From NCBI GenBank assembly GCA_944387035.1, contig CALXDJ010000007.1, positions 1-64,000 on the forward strand: a DNA stretch of 64,000 nt, given 5' to 3'. This stretch comes from an uncultured Oscillospiraceae bacterium (GTDB lineage: Bacteria > Bacillota > Clostridia > Oscillospirales > Oscillospiraceae). Numbering within the stretch: position 1 is the first letter of the stretch; every line of letters starts with the position of its first letter. The notes beneath the pieces are model-generated. The model made no database searches. It saw nothing but the letters and a program-made list of their open reading frames with translations, and was not told where the DNA came from. Position numbers and translations under genes: made by a program. This document shows positions 50,640-58,891 of the stretch, piece by piece.

Positions 50640-51653
50640 ATGATTGTCATTCTCAAACACAACCCCAACCGCGACCAGCTGGAAAGCCTGATTGCCTGGC
50701 TCCAGGACAAGGGCATCATCATCCACACCAGCATCGGCGAGGCCAACACCATTCTGGGCCTGGTGGGCGACACTTCCCAGCTGGACATCGACCTGATCTC
50801 CGCTCTGGACATCGTGGAAGACGTCAAGCGGGTGCAGGAACCCTACAAGAATGCCAACCGCAAGTTCCACCCCGAGGACACGGTGATCCATGTGGGGAAC
50901 ACCCAGATCGGCGGCGGCAATCTGACCATCATGGCCGGTCCCTGCTCCGTGGAATCCGAAGAGCAGGTCGTTGCCATCGCCAAAGCCGTCAAGGCCAGCG
51001 GCGCCACCATGCTCCGGGGCGGCGCCTTCAAGCCCCGCACCTCTCCCTACTCCTTCCAGGGCTTGGGCGCCACGGGCCTGGAGTATCTGAAGGTCGCCCG
51101 GCAGGAGACCGGCCTGCCCATCGTCACCGAGCTGATGGACCTGAGTCAGCTGCCTCTGTTCAAGGATGTGGACGTCATCCAGATCGGTGCCCGGAACATG
51201 CAGAACTTCGATCTTTTGAAGGCCGTGGGCCATCAGGACAAGCCCGTCATGATCAAGCGGGGCATGTCCGCCACCTATGAGGAGTGGCTCATGAGCGCCG
51301 AATACGTCATGGCCGGCGGCAATGAGAACGTGATCTTGTGTGAGCGGGGCATCCGCACCTTCGAGAGCTACACCCGCAACACGCTGGACCTGGCCGCCAT
51401 CCCCGTACTGCGCAAGCTGACCCACCTGCCCATCATCATCGACCCCAGCCACGCCACCGGCAAGAGCGCCCTGGTGGAGCCTCTGGCCAAGGGCGCCGTG
51501 GCCACCGGCTGCGACGGCCTGCAGATCGAGGTCCACAACGACCCCGCCCACGCTCTGTGCGACGGTCCCCAGTCCCTGCGGCCCGAGGCCTTCGACGCTC
51601 TGGCCAAGAAGCTGTTGAAGCTCCACGAAATGATGAAGACGCTGGAGGACTGA
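50640..51653 (+). CDS. aroF: DAHP synthase (AroF/AroG type I-beta), 337 aa
   Basis: Condenses PEP and erythrose-4-phosphate, first step of the shikimate pathway. An N-terminal ferredoxin-like regulatory domain (1-70, MIVILKHNPNRDQLESLIAW) precedes the barrel with MAGPCSVESEEQV, LRGGAFKPRTSPYSFQG, IGARNMQNFDLLKA and IIIDPSHATGKSALVEPL. Start follows AGGAGGAG. First structural gene after the Tyr/Phe attenuator. Confidence 0.97.
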   Translation: MIVILKHNPNRDQLESLIAWLQDKGIIIHTSIGEANTILGLVGDTSQLDIDLISALDIVEDVKRVQEPYKNANRKFHPEDTVIHVGNTQIGGGNLTIMAGPCSVESEEQVVAIAKAVKASGATMLRGGAFKPRTSPYSFQGLGATGLEYLKVARQETGLPIVTELMDLSQLPLFKDVDVIQIGARNMQNFDLLKAVGHQDKPVMIKRGMSATYEEWLMSAEYVMAGGNENVILCERGIRTFESYTRNTLDLAAIPVLRKLTHLPIIIDPSHATGKSALVEPLAKGAVATGCDGLQIEVHNDPAHALCDGPQSLRPEAFDALAKKLLKLHEMMKTLED

Positions 51654-51655
51654 GT

Positions 51656-52492
51656 ATGAATGTCGGAATTGTCGGCCTGGGCCTCATCGGCGGCTCCATG
51701 GCCAAAAGCACCAAGGCCCGGACGGGCCACACCGTCTGGGGCGCAGATCTGGACAAGGAAACCATGACCATGGCCCGGATGTGCGGCGCCATTGACGCCC
51801 CTCTGACGGACGAAAACCTCCCCCAGTGCGACCTTATTTTGGTGGCCATCCGCCCCGCCGCCGCGGTGGAGTGGGTCCGGACCCATGCTTCCCTCATCGC
51901 CCCCTCCGCCATTTTGGTAGACCTGTGCGGCGTCAAGCGGACGGTGGTCTCCGCCATCACCCCCATTGCCCGGGAGCGGGGCTTTGCCTACATCGGCGGC
52001 CATCCCATGGCCGGACGGGAGCGGGGCGGCTTCACCGCCTCCTCCGAGGACCTGTATGTGGGGGCCTCCATGATCCTCACGCCGGACCAGCGCACGGACA
52101 TGCAGCTGCTGGAGACCCTCAAGGCCTTCTTCCTGGATCTGGGCTTTGCGGGGCTGACCTTCTCCGATCCCGAGGAGCATGACCGGATCATCGCCTTCAC
52201 CTCCCAACTGGCCCACATCGTCTCCAGCGCCTATGTCAAATCCCCCGAGGCCCAGCGCCGCCGGGGCTTCTCCGCCGGCAGCTTCCAGGACATGACCCGG
52301 GTGGCCCGGCTGGACGAGGACATGTGGACGGAGCTGTTTCTGGATGACGCGGACTACCTGACCACAGAACTGGACGAGCTGATCGTCCACCTGCGGGAGT
52401 ACGCCGACGCCATCCGTGCCCACGATGCCCAGGCCCTGCGCGCCCTGCTGCGGGACGGCCGGGAAAAGAAGGCCTCCGCCGGCGGAAACTGA
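51656..52492 (+). CDS. tyrA: prephenate dehydrogenase, 278 aa
   Basis: Oxidative decarboxylation of prephenate to 4-hydroxyphenylpyruvate (Tyr branch). NAD-binding GIVGLGLIGGSMAKS at the N-terminus, FAYIGGHPMAGRERGGF with the catalytic His, and the helical dimer domain (SDPEEHDRIIAFTSQLAHIV). Short, without an ACT domain. ATG lies 2 nt after the aroF stop, so the pair is coupled. Confidence 0.93.
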   Translation: MNVGIVGLGLIGGSMAKSTKARTGHTVWGADLDKETMTMARMCGAIDAPLTDENLPQCDLILVAIRPAAAVEWVRTHASLIAPSAILVDLCGVKRTVVSAITPIARERGFAYIGGHPMAGRERGGFTASSEDLYVGASMILTPDQRTDMQLLETLKAFFLDLGFAGLTFSDPEEHDRIIAFTSQLAHIVSSAYVKSPEAQRRRGFSAGSFQDMTRVARLDEDMWTELFLDDADYLTTELDELIVHLREYADAIRAHDAQALRALLRDGREKKASAGGN

Positions 52493-52534
52493 TGCGGATT
52501 TCTTCTATCTTATATAATATAAAGGAGTGAGACG

Positions 52535-53599
52535 ATGTCCTCCTGTCTGCAACAAATCCCCGTTCATACCGCGCCGCCCTATCAGGTGACCGTAGGGCCG
52601 GGGCTGCTGCGTACCTGTGGTCCCCGGCTGCAAGAGGTGCTCTCCCCCTGCCGCATCGCGGTCATCACCGACTCTCATGTGGCTCCTTTGTACCTGGAGC
52701 GGGTCTGTGAGAGCCTGCAAAGCGCGGGCTTCTCCGTGGTCAGCCGGGTGGTCCCCGCCGGAGAGCAGCACAAAACCATGGCCACGTTGGCCCAGCTGCT
52801 GGAATTTCTGGCGGAGGAGCACCTGACCCGGACAGACTGCGTGGCAGCCCTGGGCGGCGGTGTCATCGGCGACATGGCCGGATTTGCCGCGGCGGTGTAC
52901 CTGCGGGGCATTCGCTGCGTGCAGCTGCCCACCACGCTGCTCTCCGCCGTGGATTCCTCCGTGGGCGGCAAAACCGCTGTGGACCTGAGCGCCGGAAAAA
53001 ACCTGGCGGGAGCGTTCTTCCAGCCTGCCGCCGTACTGTGCGACACGGACTGTCTGTCCACCCTGCCGCCGGAGATTCTGGCCGACGGCGCCGCCGAGGC
53101 CATTAAGACCGGCGTGCTGTGTGACGAGAGCCTCTTCTCCCTCTTCGAATCCGGCTCCCTGAACTTGCCGGAAATCATCACCCGGTGTGTTTCCTACAAG
53201 GCCGGTGTGGTGGAACGTGACCCCACGGAGCAGGGCGAACGGAAGCTTTTGAATCTGGGCCACACCGTAGGCCATGCCATCGAGCGGTGCAGCGGCTTTG
53301 CCATCCCCCACGGCCACGCTGTGGCGGCGGGCCTTGCCATCATGGCCCGCGCTGCCGAGACCCGGGGCTGGACCGACGGCCCCCTGGCGGAGCGGATCAC
53401 CGCCTGCCTTGCCCAAAACAAGCTCCCCACCGGTACGGACTACTCCGCCGAGGCCCTGGCCCAGGCCGCGCTGTCGGATAAAAAGCGAGCGGGCGACACC
53501 ATCACGGTGGTCGTTCCCCGTCAAATCGGCGTATGTGAATTGCGCAAGCTGCCGGTCAGCCAACTGCAATCCCTCATTGCCGCGGGCCTGGAGGTATAA
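52535..53599 (+). CDS. aroB: 3-dehydroquinate synthase, 354 aa
   Basis: Cyclises DAHP to 3-dehydroquinate with NAD and a divalent metal. Visible: VVPAGEQHKTMATLAQLLEF, ALGGGVIGDMAGFAAAVYLR, LPTTLLSAVDSSVGGKTAVD, and metal ligands in GAAEAIKTG, LNLGHTVGHAIE and IPHGHAVAAG. The start has AAAGGAGTGAG upstream. Confidence 0.97.
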   Translation: MSSCLQQIPVHTAPPYQVTVGPGLLRTCGPRLQEVLSPCRIAVITDSHVAPLYLERVCESLQSAGFSVVSRVVPAGEQHKTMATLAQLLEFLAEEHLTRTDCVAALGGGVIGDMAGFAAAVYLRGIRCVQLPTTLLSAVDSSVGGKTAVDLSAGKNLAGAFFQPAAVLCDTDCLSTLPPEILADGAAEAIKTGVLCDESLFSLFESGSLNLPEIITRCVSYKAGVVERDPTEQGERKLLNLGHTVGHAIERCSGFAIPHGHAVAAGLAIMARAAETRGWTDGPLAERITACLAQNKLPTGTDYSAEALAQAALSDKKRAGDTITVVVPRQIGVCELRKLPVSQLQSLIAAGLEV

Positions 53600-54829
53600 A
53601 TGGATATTCAGATTACACCCCGGCACCTCTCCGGCACCGTGACCCCGCCCCCCAGTAAATCCATGGCCCACCGGCTGCTCATTGCCGCCGCTCTGGGAAG
53701 TGGAATCAGCACTGTCCGGGGCGTGGCCATGAGCCAGGACGTGGAAGCAACCCTCCGGTGCCTGACCGCCCTGGGCGGGCACTGGCGGGAAACCACTCCC
53801 GGCACTCTGGAAATCACCGGCATCGGAGGCCGCCGGAGTACCCCCGGCACAGCGCTGCCCCATCTGGACTGCGGAGAATCCGGCTCCACTTTGCGCTTTT
53901 TCCTTCCCATCGCCCTGGCAGTGGCGGGAGGCGGCGTCTTCACCGGCCAGGGCCGCCTGATGGCCCGCCCCCAGGGCCCGTACCTGGACCTCTTCCGGGA
54001 GAAGGGCATCTTCTGTGAGCAAACAGGCGGCACCCTCACGGTTCGGGGAACGCTGGAGCCGGGCGAGTACCATCTGCCCGGCAATGTCTCCAGTCAGTTT
54101 TTCACGGGACTGCTGTTTGCCCTTCCGCTGCTGGACGGGCCCAGCACCATCGTCCCCACCACTGCCGTGGAAAGCTGGGACTATATCCTCATGACGCTGG
54201 ATGCTCTGACGGGCGCCGGCGTGACCGCCGCGGAGCCCCATACCCCGGGCGAGGCATTCCGGGTCTGTCCCGCTGCCTATCAGCCCTTTGACCGGACCGT
54301 GGAGGCAGACTGGTCCCAGGCGGCCTTCTGGTATGCCGCCATTGCTCTGGGTTCCCAGCTGGAACTGACCGGGCTCAACGCCTTCTCCGTTCAGGGGGAT
54401 ATGGCCGTGGTGCCCCACTTCCTGCGCCTGACGCAGCCCGGAGACCGGGAGATCGACGTCTCCGGCATCCCGGACCTGCTGCCGCCCCTGGCGGTCATGG
54501 CGGCGGTCCGCTCCGGCACCACCCGCTTTGTCAACGCCGCCCGGCTGCGGATGAAGGAGAGCGACCGGCTGGAGACTACCGCCGCCCTGCTCACCACTCT
54601 GGGCGTCTCCGCCCAGGCGGGGCCGGATTTTCTCACCGTTCAGGGCGGCGCCATCACCGGCGGCACCGTGGACGGCGCCAACGACCACCGTATCGTTATG
54701 GCGGCAGCCATTGCCGCCACCGCCAGCTCCAGCCCTGTCACGATTCGTGGGGCCGAAGCGGTAAAGAAGTCTTACCCGGATTTCTGGGAGGTCTATCAAA
54801 GCCTGGGAGGTGTGATCCATGTCCTCTGA
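53600..54829 (+). CDS. aroA: 3-phosphoshikimate 1-carboxyvinyltransferase (EPSP synthase), 409 aa
   Basis: Adds enolpyruvate to shikimate-3-phosphate. PPSKSMAHRLLIAAAL at the N-terminus, CGESGSTLRFFLPIAL and GRLMARPQGPYLD in the first lobe, and RMKESDRLETTAALLTTLGV with DHRIVMAAAIAAT in the second. It starts on the base after the aroB stop. At residues following LDCGESGSTLRF no unusual substitutions are evident. Confidence 0.97.
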   Translation: MDIQITPRHLSGTVTPPPSKSMAHRLLIAAALGSGISTVRGVAMSQDVEATLRCLTALGGHWRETTPGTLEITGIGGRRSTPGTALPHLDCGESGSTLRFFLPIALAVAGGGVFTGQGRLMARPQGPYLDLFREKGIFCEQTGGTLTVRGTLEPGEYHLPGNVSSQFFTGLLFALPLLDGPSTIVPTTAVESWDYILMTLDALTGAGVTAAEPHTPGEAFRVCPAAYQPFDRTVEADWSQAAFWYAAIALGSQLELTGLNAFSVQGDMAVVPHFLRLTQPGDREIDVSGIPDLLPPLAVMAAVRSGTTRFVNAARLRMKESDRLETTAALLTTLGVSAQAGPDFLTVQGGAITGGTVDGANDHRIVMAAAIAATASSSPVTIRGAEAVKKSYPDFWEVYQSLGGVIHVL

Positions 54830-55910
54830 ATTTGGAAACTTGCTGCATGTGAGTGTGTTCGGCCAGTCCCACGGCCGGGCCATCGGCGTAGTGGTGGACG
54901 GTCTGCCTGCCGGGGAGGCCATTGACCTGGCCGAACTCCAGGCCTTTCTGGACCGCCGCCGTCCGGGGAAGAGCGCCCTGTCCACTGCCCGGAAGGAGGG
55001 GGACATCCCCACGTTCCTCTCCGGGCTGGAAAACGACCGTACCTGCGGCGCACCGCTGTGCGCCGTCATTGAAAACAGCGACCAGCACTCCGCCGACTAC
55101 GGCGGCCTTACCGATACGCCCCGTCCGGGCCATGCCGATTTTACGGCCGCCGTCAAATGGGGCGGCGCGGCAGACATGCGGGGCGGCGGACACTTCTCCG
55201 GCCGGCTGACGGCGCCGCTGTGCATTGCCGGCGGCATCGCCAAGCAGATTCTCGCCCGCCGCGGGATCTTCGTCGGGGCCCACCTCAGCGAGGTGGCGGG
55301 AATCCCCGACGCCGCCTTCCCCCTGCACCCCACGCCGGAGCTGCTCAGCGCCGTGGCCGCCAAGGACTTCCCCGTTCTGGATGAGGAAGCCGGTGCCCGG
55401 ATGCAGCAGGCCATTCTGGAGGCCCGGCAGGAGGGCGATTCCGTGGGCGGCATCGTGGAATGCGCCGCCATCGGCCTGCCTGCCGGACTGGGCGAGCCCA
55501 TGTTCGGCGGCGTGGAAAACCGGCTGGCGGCCGCCCTGTTCGGCATCCCCGCCGTCAAGGGCGTGGAGTTCGGCGCAGGCTTCGCCGCCGCCCGGCTCCG
55601 GGGCTCGGAAAACAACGACCCCTTTACCATGAACCACGGCCGGGTGGAAACCGTGTCCAACCACGCCGGCGGGATTTTGGGCGGCATCACCAGCGGGATG
55701 CCCGTGATCGTACGGGCGGCGCTCAAACCCACGCCGTCCATCGCCCGGCCGCAGCAGACCGTCTCGCTGCAGGCGGGCGAAGAAACCCAGCTGCAAATCC
55801 GGGGCCGTCACGACCCCTGCATTGCCCACCGGGCTGTCCCGGTGGTGGAGGCCGTCACTGCGGCGGTTCTCTTAGATTTACTATTGGAGGGCAATCATGG
55901 AACTTTCTGA
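54819..55910 (+). CDS. aroC: chorismate synthase, 363 aa
   Basis: FMN-dependent elimination giving chorismate. Signatures: VFGQSHGRAIGVVVDGLPAG, RRPGKSALSTARKEGD, RPGHADFTAAVKWGGAADMR GG-type loop and NHAGGILGGITSGMPVIVRA. It overlaps aroA by 11 nt and pheA by 14 nt, showing tight coupling. Confidence 0.97.
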   Translation: MSSEFGNLLHVSVFGQSHGRAIGVVVDGLPAGEAIDLAELQAFLDRRRPGKSALSTARKEGDIPTFLSGLENDRTCGAPLCAVIENSDQHSADYGGLTDTPRPGHADFTAAVKWGGAADMRGGGHFSGRLTAPLCIAGGIAKQILARRGIFVGAHLSEVAGIPDAAFPLHPTPELLSAVAAKDFPVLDEEAGARMQQAILEARQEGDSVGGIVECAAIGLPAGLGEPMFGGVENRLAAALFGIPAVKGVEFGAGFAAARLRGSENNDPFTMNHGRVETVSNHAGGILGGITSGMPVIVRAALKPTPSIARPQQTVSLQAGEETQLQIRGRHDPCIAHRAVPVVEAVTAAVLLDLLLEGNHGTF

Positions 55911-57033
55911 AATTCGCAAGCACATTGACGAGGTAGACGATCAGCTCTTGCAGCTCTTCCTCCAGCGGATGGACCTGGCCGATCAGGTCGCCGCCTATAA
56001 GAATGAACACCACCTGCCCATTTTGAACCGGGAGCGGGAACGGGCCGTGCTGGCCAAGGTCACCGAACAGGCCGGCGAGCGGGAGCGCTATGCCTATCAC
56101 CTCTTCTCCACCCTCTTCGAGCTGGCCCGGTCCCGGCAGGCCGAGCTGATCTCCGCCCCCACCCGGGTGGCCGCCCAGGTCAAGGCCTCCCTGGAGGCCG
56201 GCAGCGCCGTGTTCCCCCAGACCGGCCTCATCGCCTGTCAGGGCGTGGAGGGCGCCAACTCCCAGGCCGCCTGCGACCGTCTGCTGCCCCGGGGCAACAT
56301 TGTCTATGTCAAGACCTTCGAGGCCGTGGCAGCCGCCGTGGAGTCCGGCCTGTGCAAGTTCGGCGTGCTGCCCATTGAAAACAGCTCCAACGGCTCCGTC
56401 CGTGCCGTTTACGAGCTGCTCCAGGACCACCGCCTCAGCGTGGTGCGCTCCACCCGGCTGTGCATCCGGCATGAGCTGCTGGCCCTGCCCGGCGTGAAGA
56501 TGTCCGACATCACGGAGATCTACTCCCATGAGCAGGCCATCGGCCAGTGCGGCAAGTTCCTCGCCGGGCTCAACGGCGTGCGGGTAATCCCCTGCGACAA
56601 TACCGCCGTGGCTGCCAAGATGGTCTCCGAGAGCGGCAACCGCCACGCCGCCGCCATCTCCTCCCACGCCTGTGCGGAGCTCTACGGCCTGACCTGCATT
56701 AACGACACCATTCAGGACAGCGACAACAACTACACCCGCTTCTTCTGCATCTCCAAAGACCCGGTGATCTACGCCGGTGCCAACCGCATCAGCCTGATTC
56801 TGGCCTGCAACAACCGTCCCGGTGCCCTGTATGAGATTCTCTCCAAGCTGGCGGCTCTGAATATCAACATGACCAAGCTGGAGTCCTGCCCCGTCAGCGG
56901 CCGGAACTTCGAGTTCATCTTCTTCCTGGAACTGGAGGCCTCCGTTCAGGAGCCGGGCGTCCTGCCCATGCTGGAAGAGCTGGAGCGCAGCTGCGCGGAC
57001 TTCAACTTCCTGGGCAGCTACGCGGAGGTCTGA
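55897..57033 (+). CDS. pheA: bifunctional chorismate mutase / prephenate dehydratase (P-protein), 378 aa
   Basis: Phe branch. Residues 1-85 form an AroQ-type chorismate mutase (ELSEIRKHIDEVDDQLLQLF and NREREAVL-like region), about 110-280 the prephenate dehydratase (FGVLPIENSSNGSVRAVYEL, NYTRFFCISKDP) and about 295-378 an ACT domain (NRPGALYEILSKLAALNINM, ESCPVSGRNFEFIFFLEL) for feedback by Phe. All three parts are complete. It starts inside the end of aroC. Confidence 0.95.
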   Translation: MELSEIRKHIDEVDDQLLQLFLQRMDLADQVAAYKNEHHLPILNRERERAVLAKVTEQAGERERYAYHLFSTLFELARSRQAELISAPTRVAAQVKASLEAGSAVFPQTGLIACQGVEGANSQAACDRLLPRGNIVYVKTFEAVAAAVESGLCKFGVLPIENSSNGSVRAVYELLQDHRLSVVRSTRLCIRHELLALPGVKMSDITEIYSHEQAIGQCGKFLAGLNGVRVIPCDNTAVAAKMVSESGNRHAAAISSHACAELYGLTCINDTIQDSDNNYTRFFCISKDPVIYAGANRISLILACNNRPGALYEILSKLAALNINMTKLESCPVSGRNFEFIFFLELEASVQEPGVLPMLEELERSCADFNFLGSYAEV

Positions 57034-57036
57034 GCC

Positions 57037-58335
57037 GTGGCCGCGCCGATCTTCGGCCTGCTGGGCCGGAAACTGGGCCACAGCTGGTCCGTTCCCATCC
57101 ATACCGCTCTGGGCTGCACGGACTACCGTCTCATTGAGCTGGAGCCGGAGGACCTGCCCGCTTTTTTGCAGCAGGAGAATCTGGGTGGACTCAACGTTAC
57201 CATTCCCTACAAGCGAGACGTCATGCCCTACTGTGACGTCATCGATCCCCAGGCCCAGGCCATCGGCAGCGTGAACACCCTCTGCCGCCGCTCCGACGGC
57301 AAGCTCTACGCCTGGAATACCGACGCCGCGGGCTTTTCCTACATGGCCCGGCGGGCAGGCATCTCCTTTGCCGGACAGAAGGTGGTGATCCTGGGCAGCG
57401 GCGGCGCGTCGCTCACCGCCCAGTATGTGGCCCGGCAGGAAGGCGCCCGGGCAGTGGTGGTGATCTCCCGCTCCGGTCCGGACAACTACGCTAACCTCTC
57501 CCGCCACGCCGATGCCGACATCGTGGTCAACACCACGCCGGTGGGCACCTACCCCAACAACGGGCAGTCCCCGGTGGATCTCACCGCCTTCCCTGCCTGC
57601 AAGGGCGTGCTGGACGTGGTGTACAACCCCCGGCGGACGGCTTTGCTCCTGCAAGCGGAATCCCTTTCCATCCCCTGCTGTGACGGGCTTCCCATGCTGG
57701 TGGCCCAGGCCAAGGCCGCGGAGGAGCACTTTTTCCAGCGCTCCATTCCGGACAGCGAAACGGAGCGGATTTTGTCCCAGCTGCGGCGTGAGACCCAGAA
57801 CATTGTCCTCATCGGCATGCCCGGCTGCGGCAAATCCACCGTGGGAGCGGCCCTGGCTGCTCTGACCGGCCGGGAGGCCATCGACATTGACCAGCGCATT
57901 GAGGCCCGGGCGGGCTGCTCCATTCCGGAGATTTTCGCCCAGGGCGGCGAAGCCGCCTTCCGGGCCCTGGAGCAGGAGGAAACGGCTCTGGCCGGAGCAT
58001 GCTCCGGCAAAATCCTCCTCACCGGCGGCGGCGTGGTGACGGTGGAGGCCAACTATGCCTCCCTGCATCAAAACGGCCGCATTTACCACCTGCTGCGTTC
58101 CCTGGACACTCTGGCCACCGATGGCCGTCCCCTCTCCCAAGGGGCGGATCTGGCTGCCATGTGGCAGCGGCGTGCCCCGCTGTACGCCCGGTTCCGGGAT
58201 GCGGAGGCAGACAACAACGGCACGGCGGAGGAAACCGCCGCCGCAATCTGGAGGGATTTTTGTGTACATTGTGGTTCTGAACGGTCCGAATTTGAACATG
58301 CTGGGCATCCGGCAGCCGGAGATCTACGGACATGA
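57037..58335 (+). CDS. aroE-aroK: fused shikimate dehydrogenase and shikimate kinase, 432 aa
   Basis: Residues 1-245 are AroE: LLGRKLGHSWSVPIHTALGC, GLNVTIPYKRDVMPYCDVID with catalytic Lys, LYAWNTDAAGF with catalytic Asp, and VVILGSGGASLTAQYVARQE for NADP. Residues about 260-410 are AroK: IVLIGMPGCGKSTVGAALAA (P-loop), AIDIDQRIEARAGCSIPEIF, LLTGGGVVT. Begins at GTG 3 nt after the pheA stop. The last ~24 residues (VHCGSERSEFEHAGHPAAGD) overlap aroQ in another frame by 74 nt, probably the result of losing the original stop codon. Confidence 0.93.
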   Translation: MAAPIFGLLGRKLGHSWSVPIHTALGCTDYRLIELEPEDLPAFLQQENLGGLNVTIPYKRDVMPYCDVIDPQAQAIGSVNTLCRRSDGKLYAWNTDAAGFSYMARRAGISFAGQKVVILGSGGASLTAQYVARQEGARAVVVISRSGPDNYANLSRHADADIVVNTTPVGTYPNNGQSPVDLTAFPACKGVLDVVYNPRRTALLLQAESLSIPCCDGLPMLVAQAKAAEEHFFQRSIPDSETERILSQLRRETQNIVLIGMPGCGKSTVGAALAALTGREAIDIDQRIEARAGCSIPEIFAQGGEAAFRALEQEETALAGACSGKILLTGGGVVTVEANYASLHQNGRIYHLLRSLDTLATDGRPLSQGADLAAMWQRRAPLYARFRDAEADNNGTAEETAAAIWRDFCVHCGSERSEFEHAGHPAAGDLRT

Positions 58336-58708
58336 GACCTACGAGGATCTCAAGGCCATGATCCAGCAGGAGGCCGACAATCTGGGCGTCCGGGTCAGCT
58401 TCTTCCAGTCCAATCATGAAGGTGCCCTGGTGGACGCCATCCAGCAGGCCTACTTTGACAAGGCCGACGGCATCATCATCAATCCCGGCGCCTACACCCA
58501 TACCAGCATCGCCCTGCTGGACGCGGTCAAGGCCGTGCGCATCCCCACGGTGGAAGTCCACATCTCCGACCCGGATACCCGGGAGGAGTTCCGCCACACC
58601 TCCTATATCCGCGCCGCCTGCACCGCCACCATCCGGGGCCACGGCCTGGCCGGCTATGTGGAGGCACTGCGGCTGTTATGCGGCACACAGGCTTCTGCCC
58701 CCATCTAA
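58262..58708 (+). CDS. aroQ: type II 3-dehydroquinate dehydratase, 148 aa
   Basis: Third step of the shikimate pathway. VVLNGPNLNMLGIRQPEIYG holds the catalytic Tyr loop, QSNHEGALVDAIQQA and IIINPGAYTHTSIALLDAVK the active-site Asn and His, and VEVHISDPDTREEFRHTSYI the C-terminal sheet. Starts at GTG after GGAGGGATTTTT, inside the end of aroE-aroK. Completes the set needed from aroF to chorismate. Confidence 0.96.
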   Translation: MYIVVLNGPNLNMLGIRQPEIYGHETYEDLKAMIQQEADNLGVRVSFFQSNHEGALVDAIQQAYFDKADGIIINPGAYTHTSIALLDAVKAVRIPTVEVHISDPDTREEFRHTSYIRAACTATIRGHGLAGYVEALRLLCGTQASAPI

Positions 58709-58757
58709 TTCAAAACTATTTGTATAATTTTTGTCGAATATTGCATTTTGTATGCAG

Positions 58758-58810
58758 CAATTCCCGTTTCGCAGCGCAGGTAAGCGCTCTGGGACGGGAA
58801 TTGTTTTTTT
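58758..58810 (+). terminator. terminator of the aro operon
   Basis: CAATTCCCGT (58758-58767) pairs with ACGGGAATTG (58794-58803), with a smaller inner GCGC/GCGC stem, then seven T. Confidence 0.85.
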
Positions 58811-58829
58811 GAGAGGACGTCTTGATACG

Positions 58830-58867
58830 AAAAAGCGGCTCCGCCGCGGGTATCCGCAGCGGAGCCG
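58830..58867 (-). terminator. terminator of cstA
   Basis: CGGCTCCGC (58836-58844) pairs with GCGGAGCCG (58859-58867). On the minus strand it runs into CTTTTTC. Confidence 0.85.
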
Positions 58868-58891
58868 TAAGAAGGGATGAAGATGTAAAAG

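Noticed and set aside
52505-58308. Very long antisense frames (over 800 codons each) across aroB-aroC and pheA-aroEK
   Set aside because: Products are Gly/His/Gln-rich low-complexity translations typical of the complementary frame of GC-rich genes; every sense gene there is recognisable.
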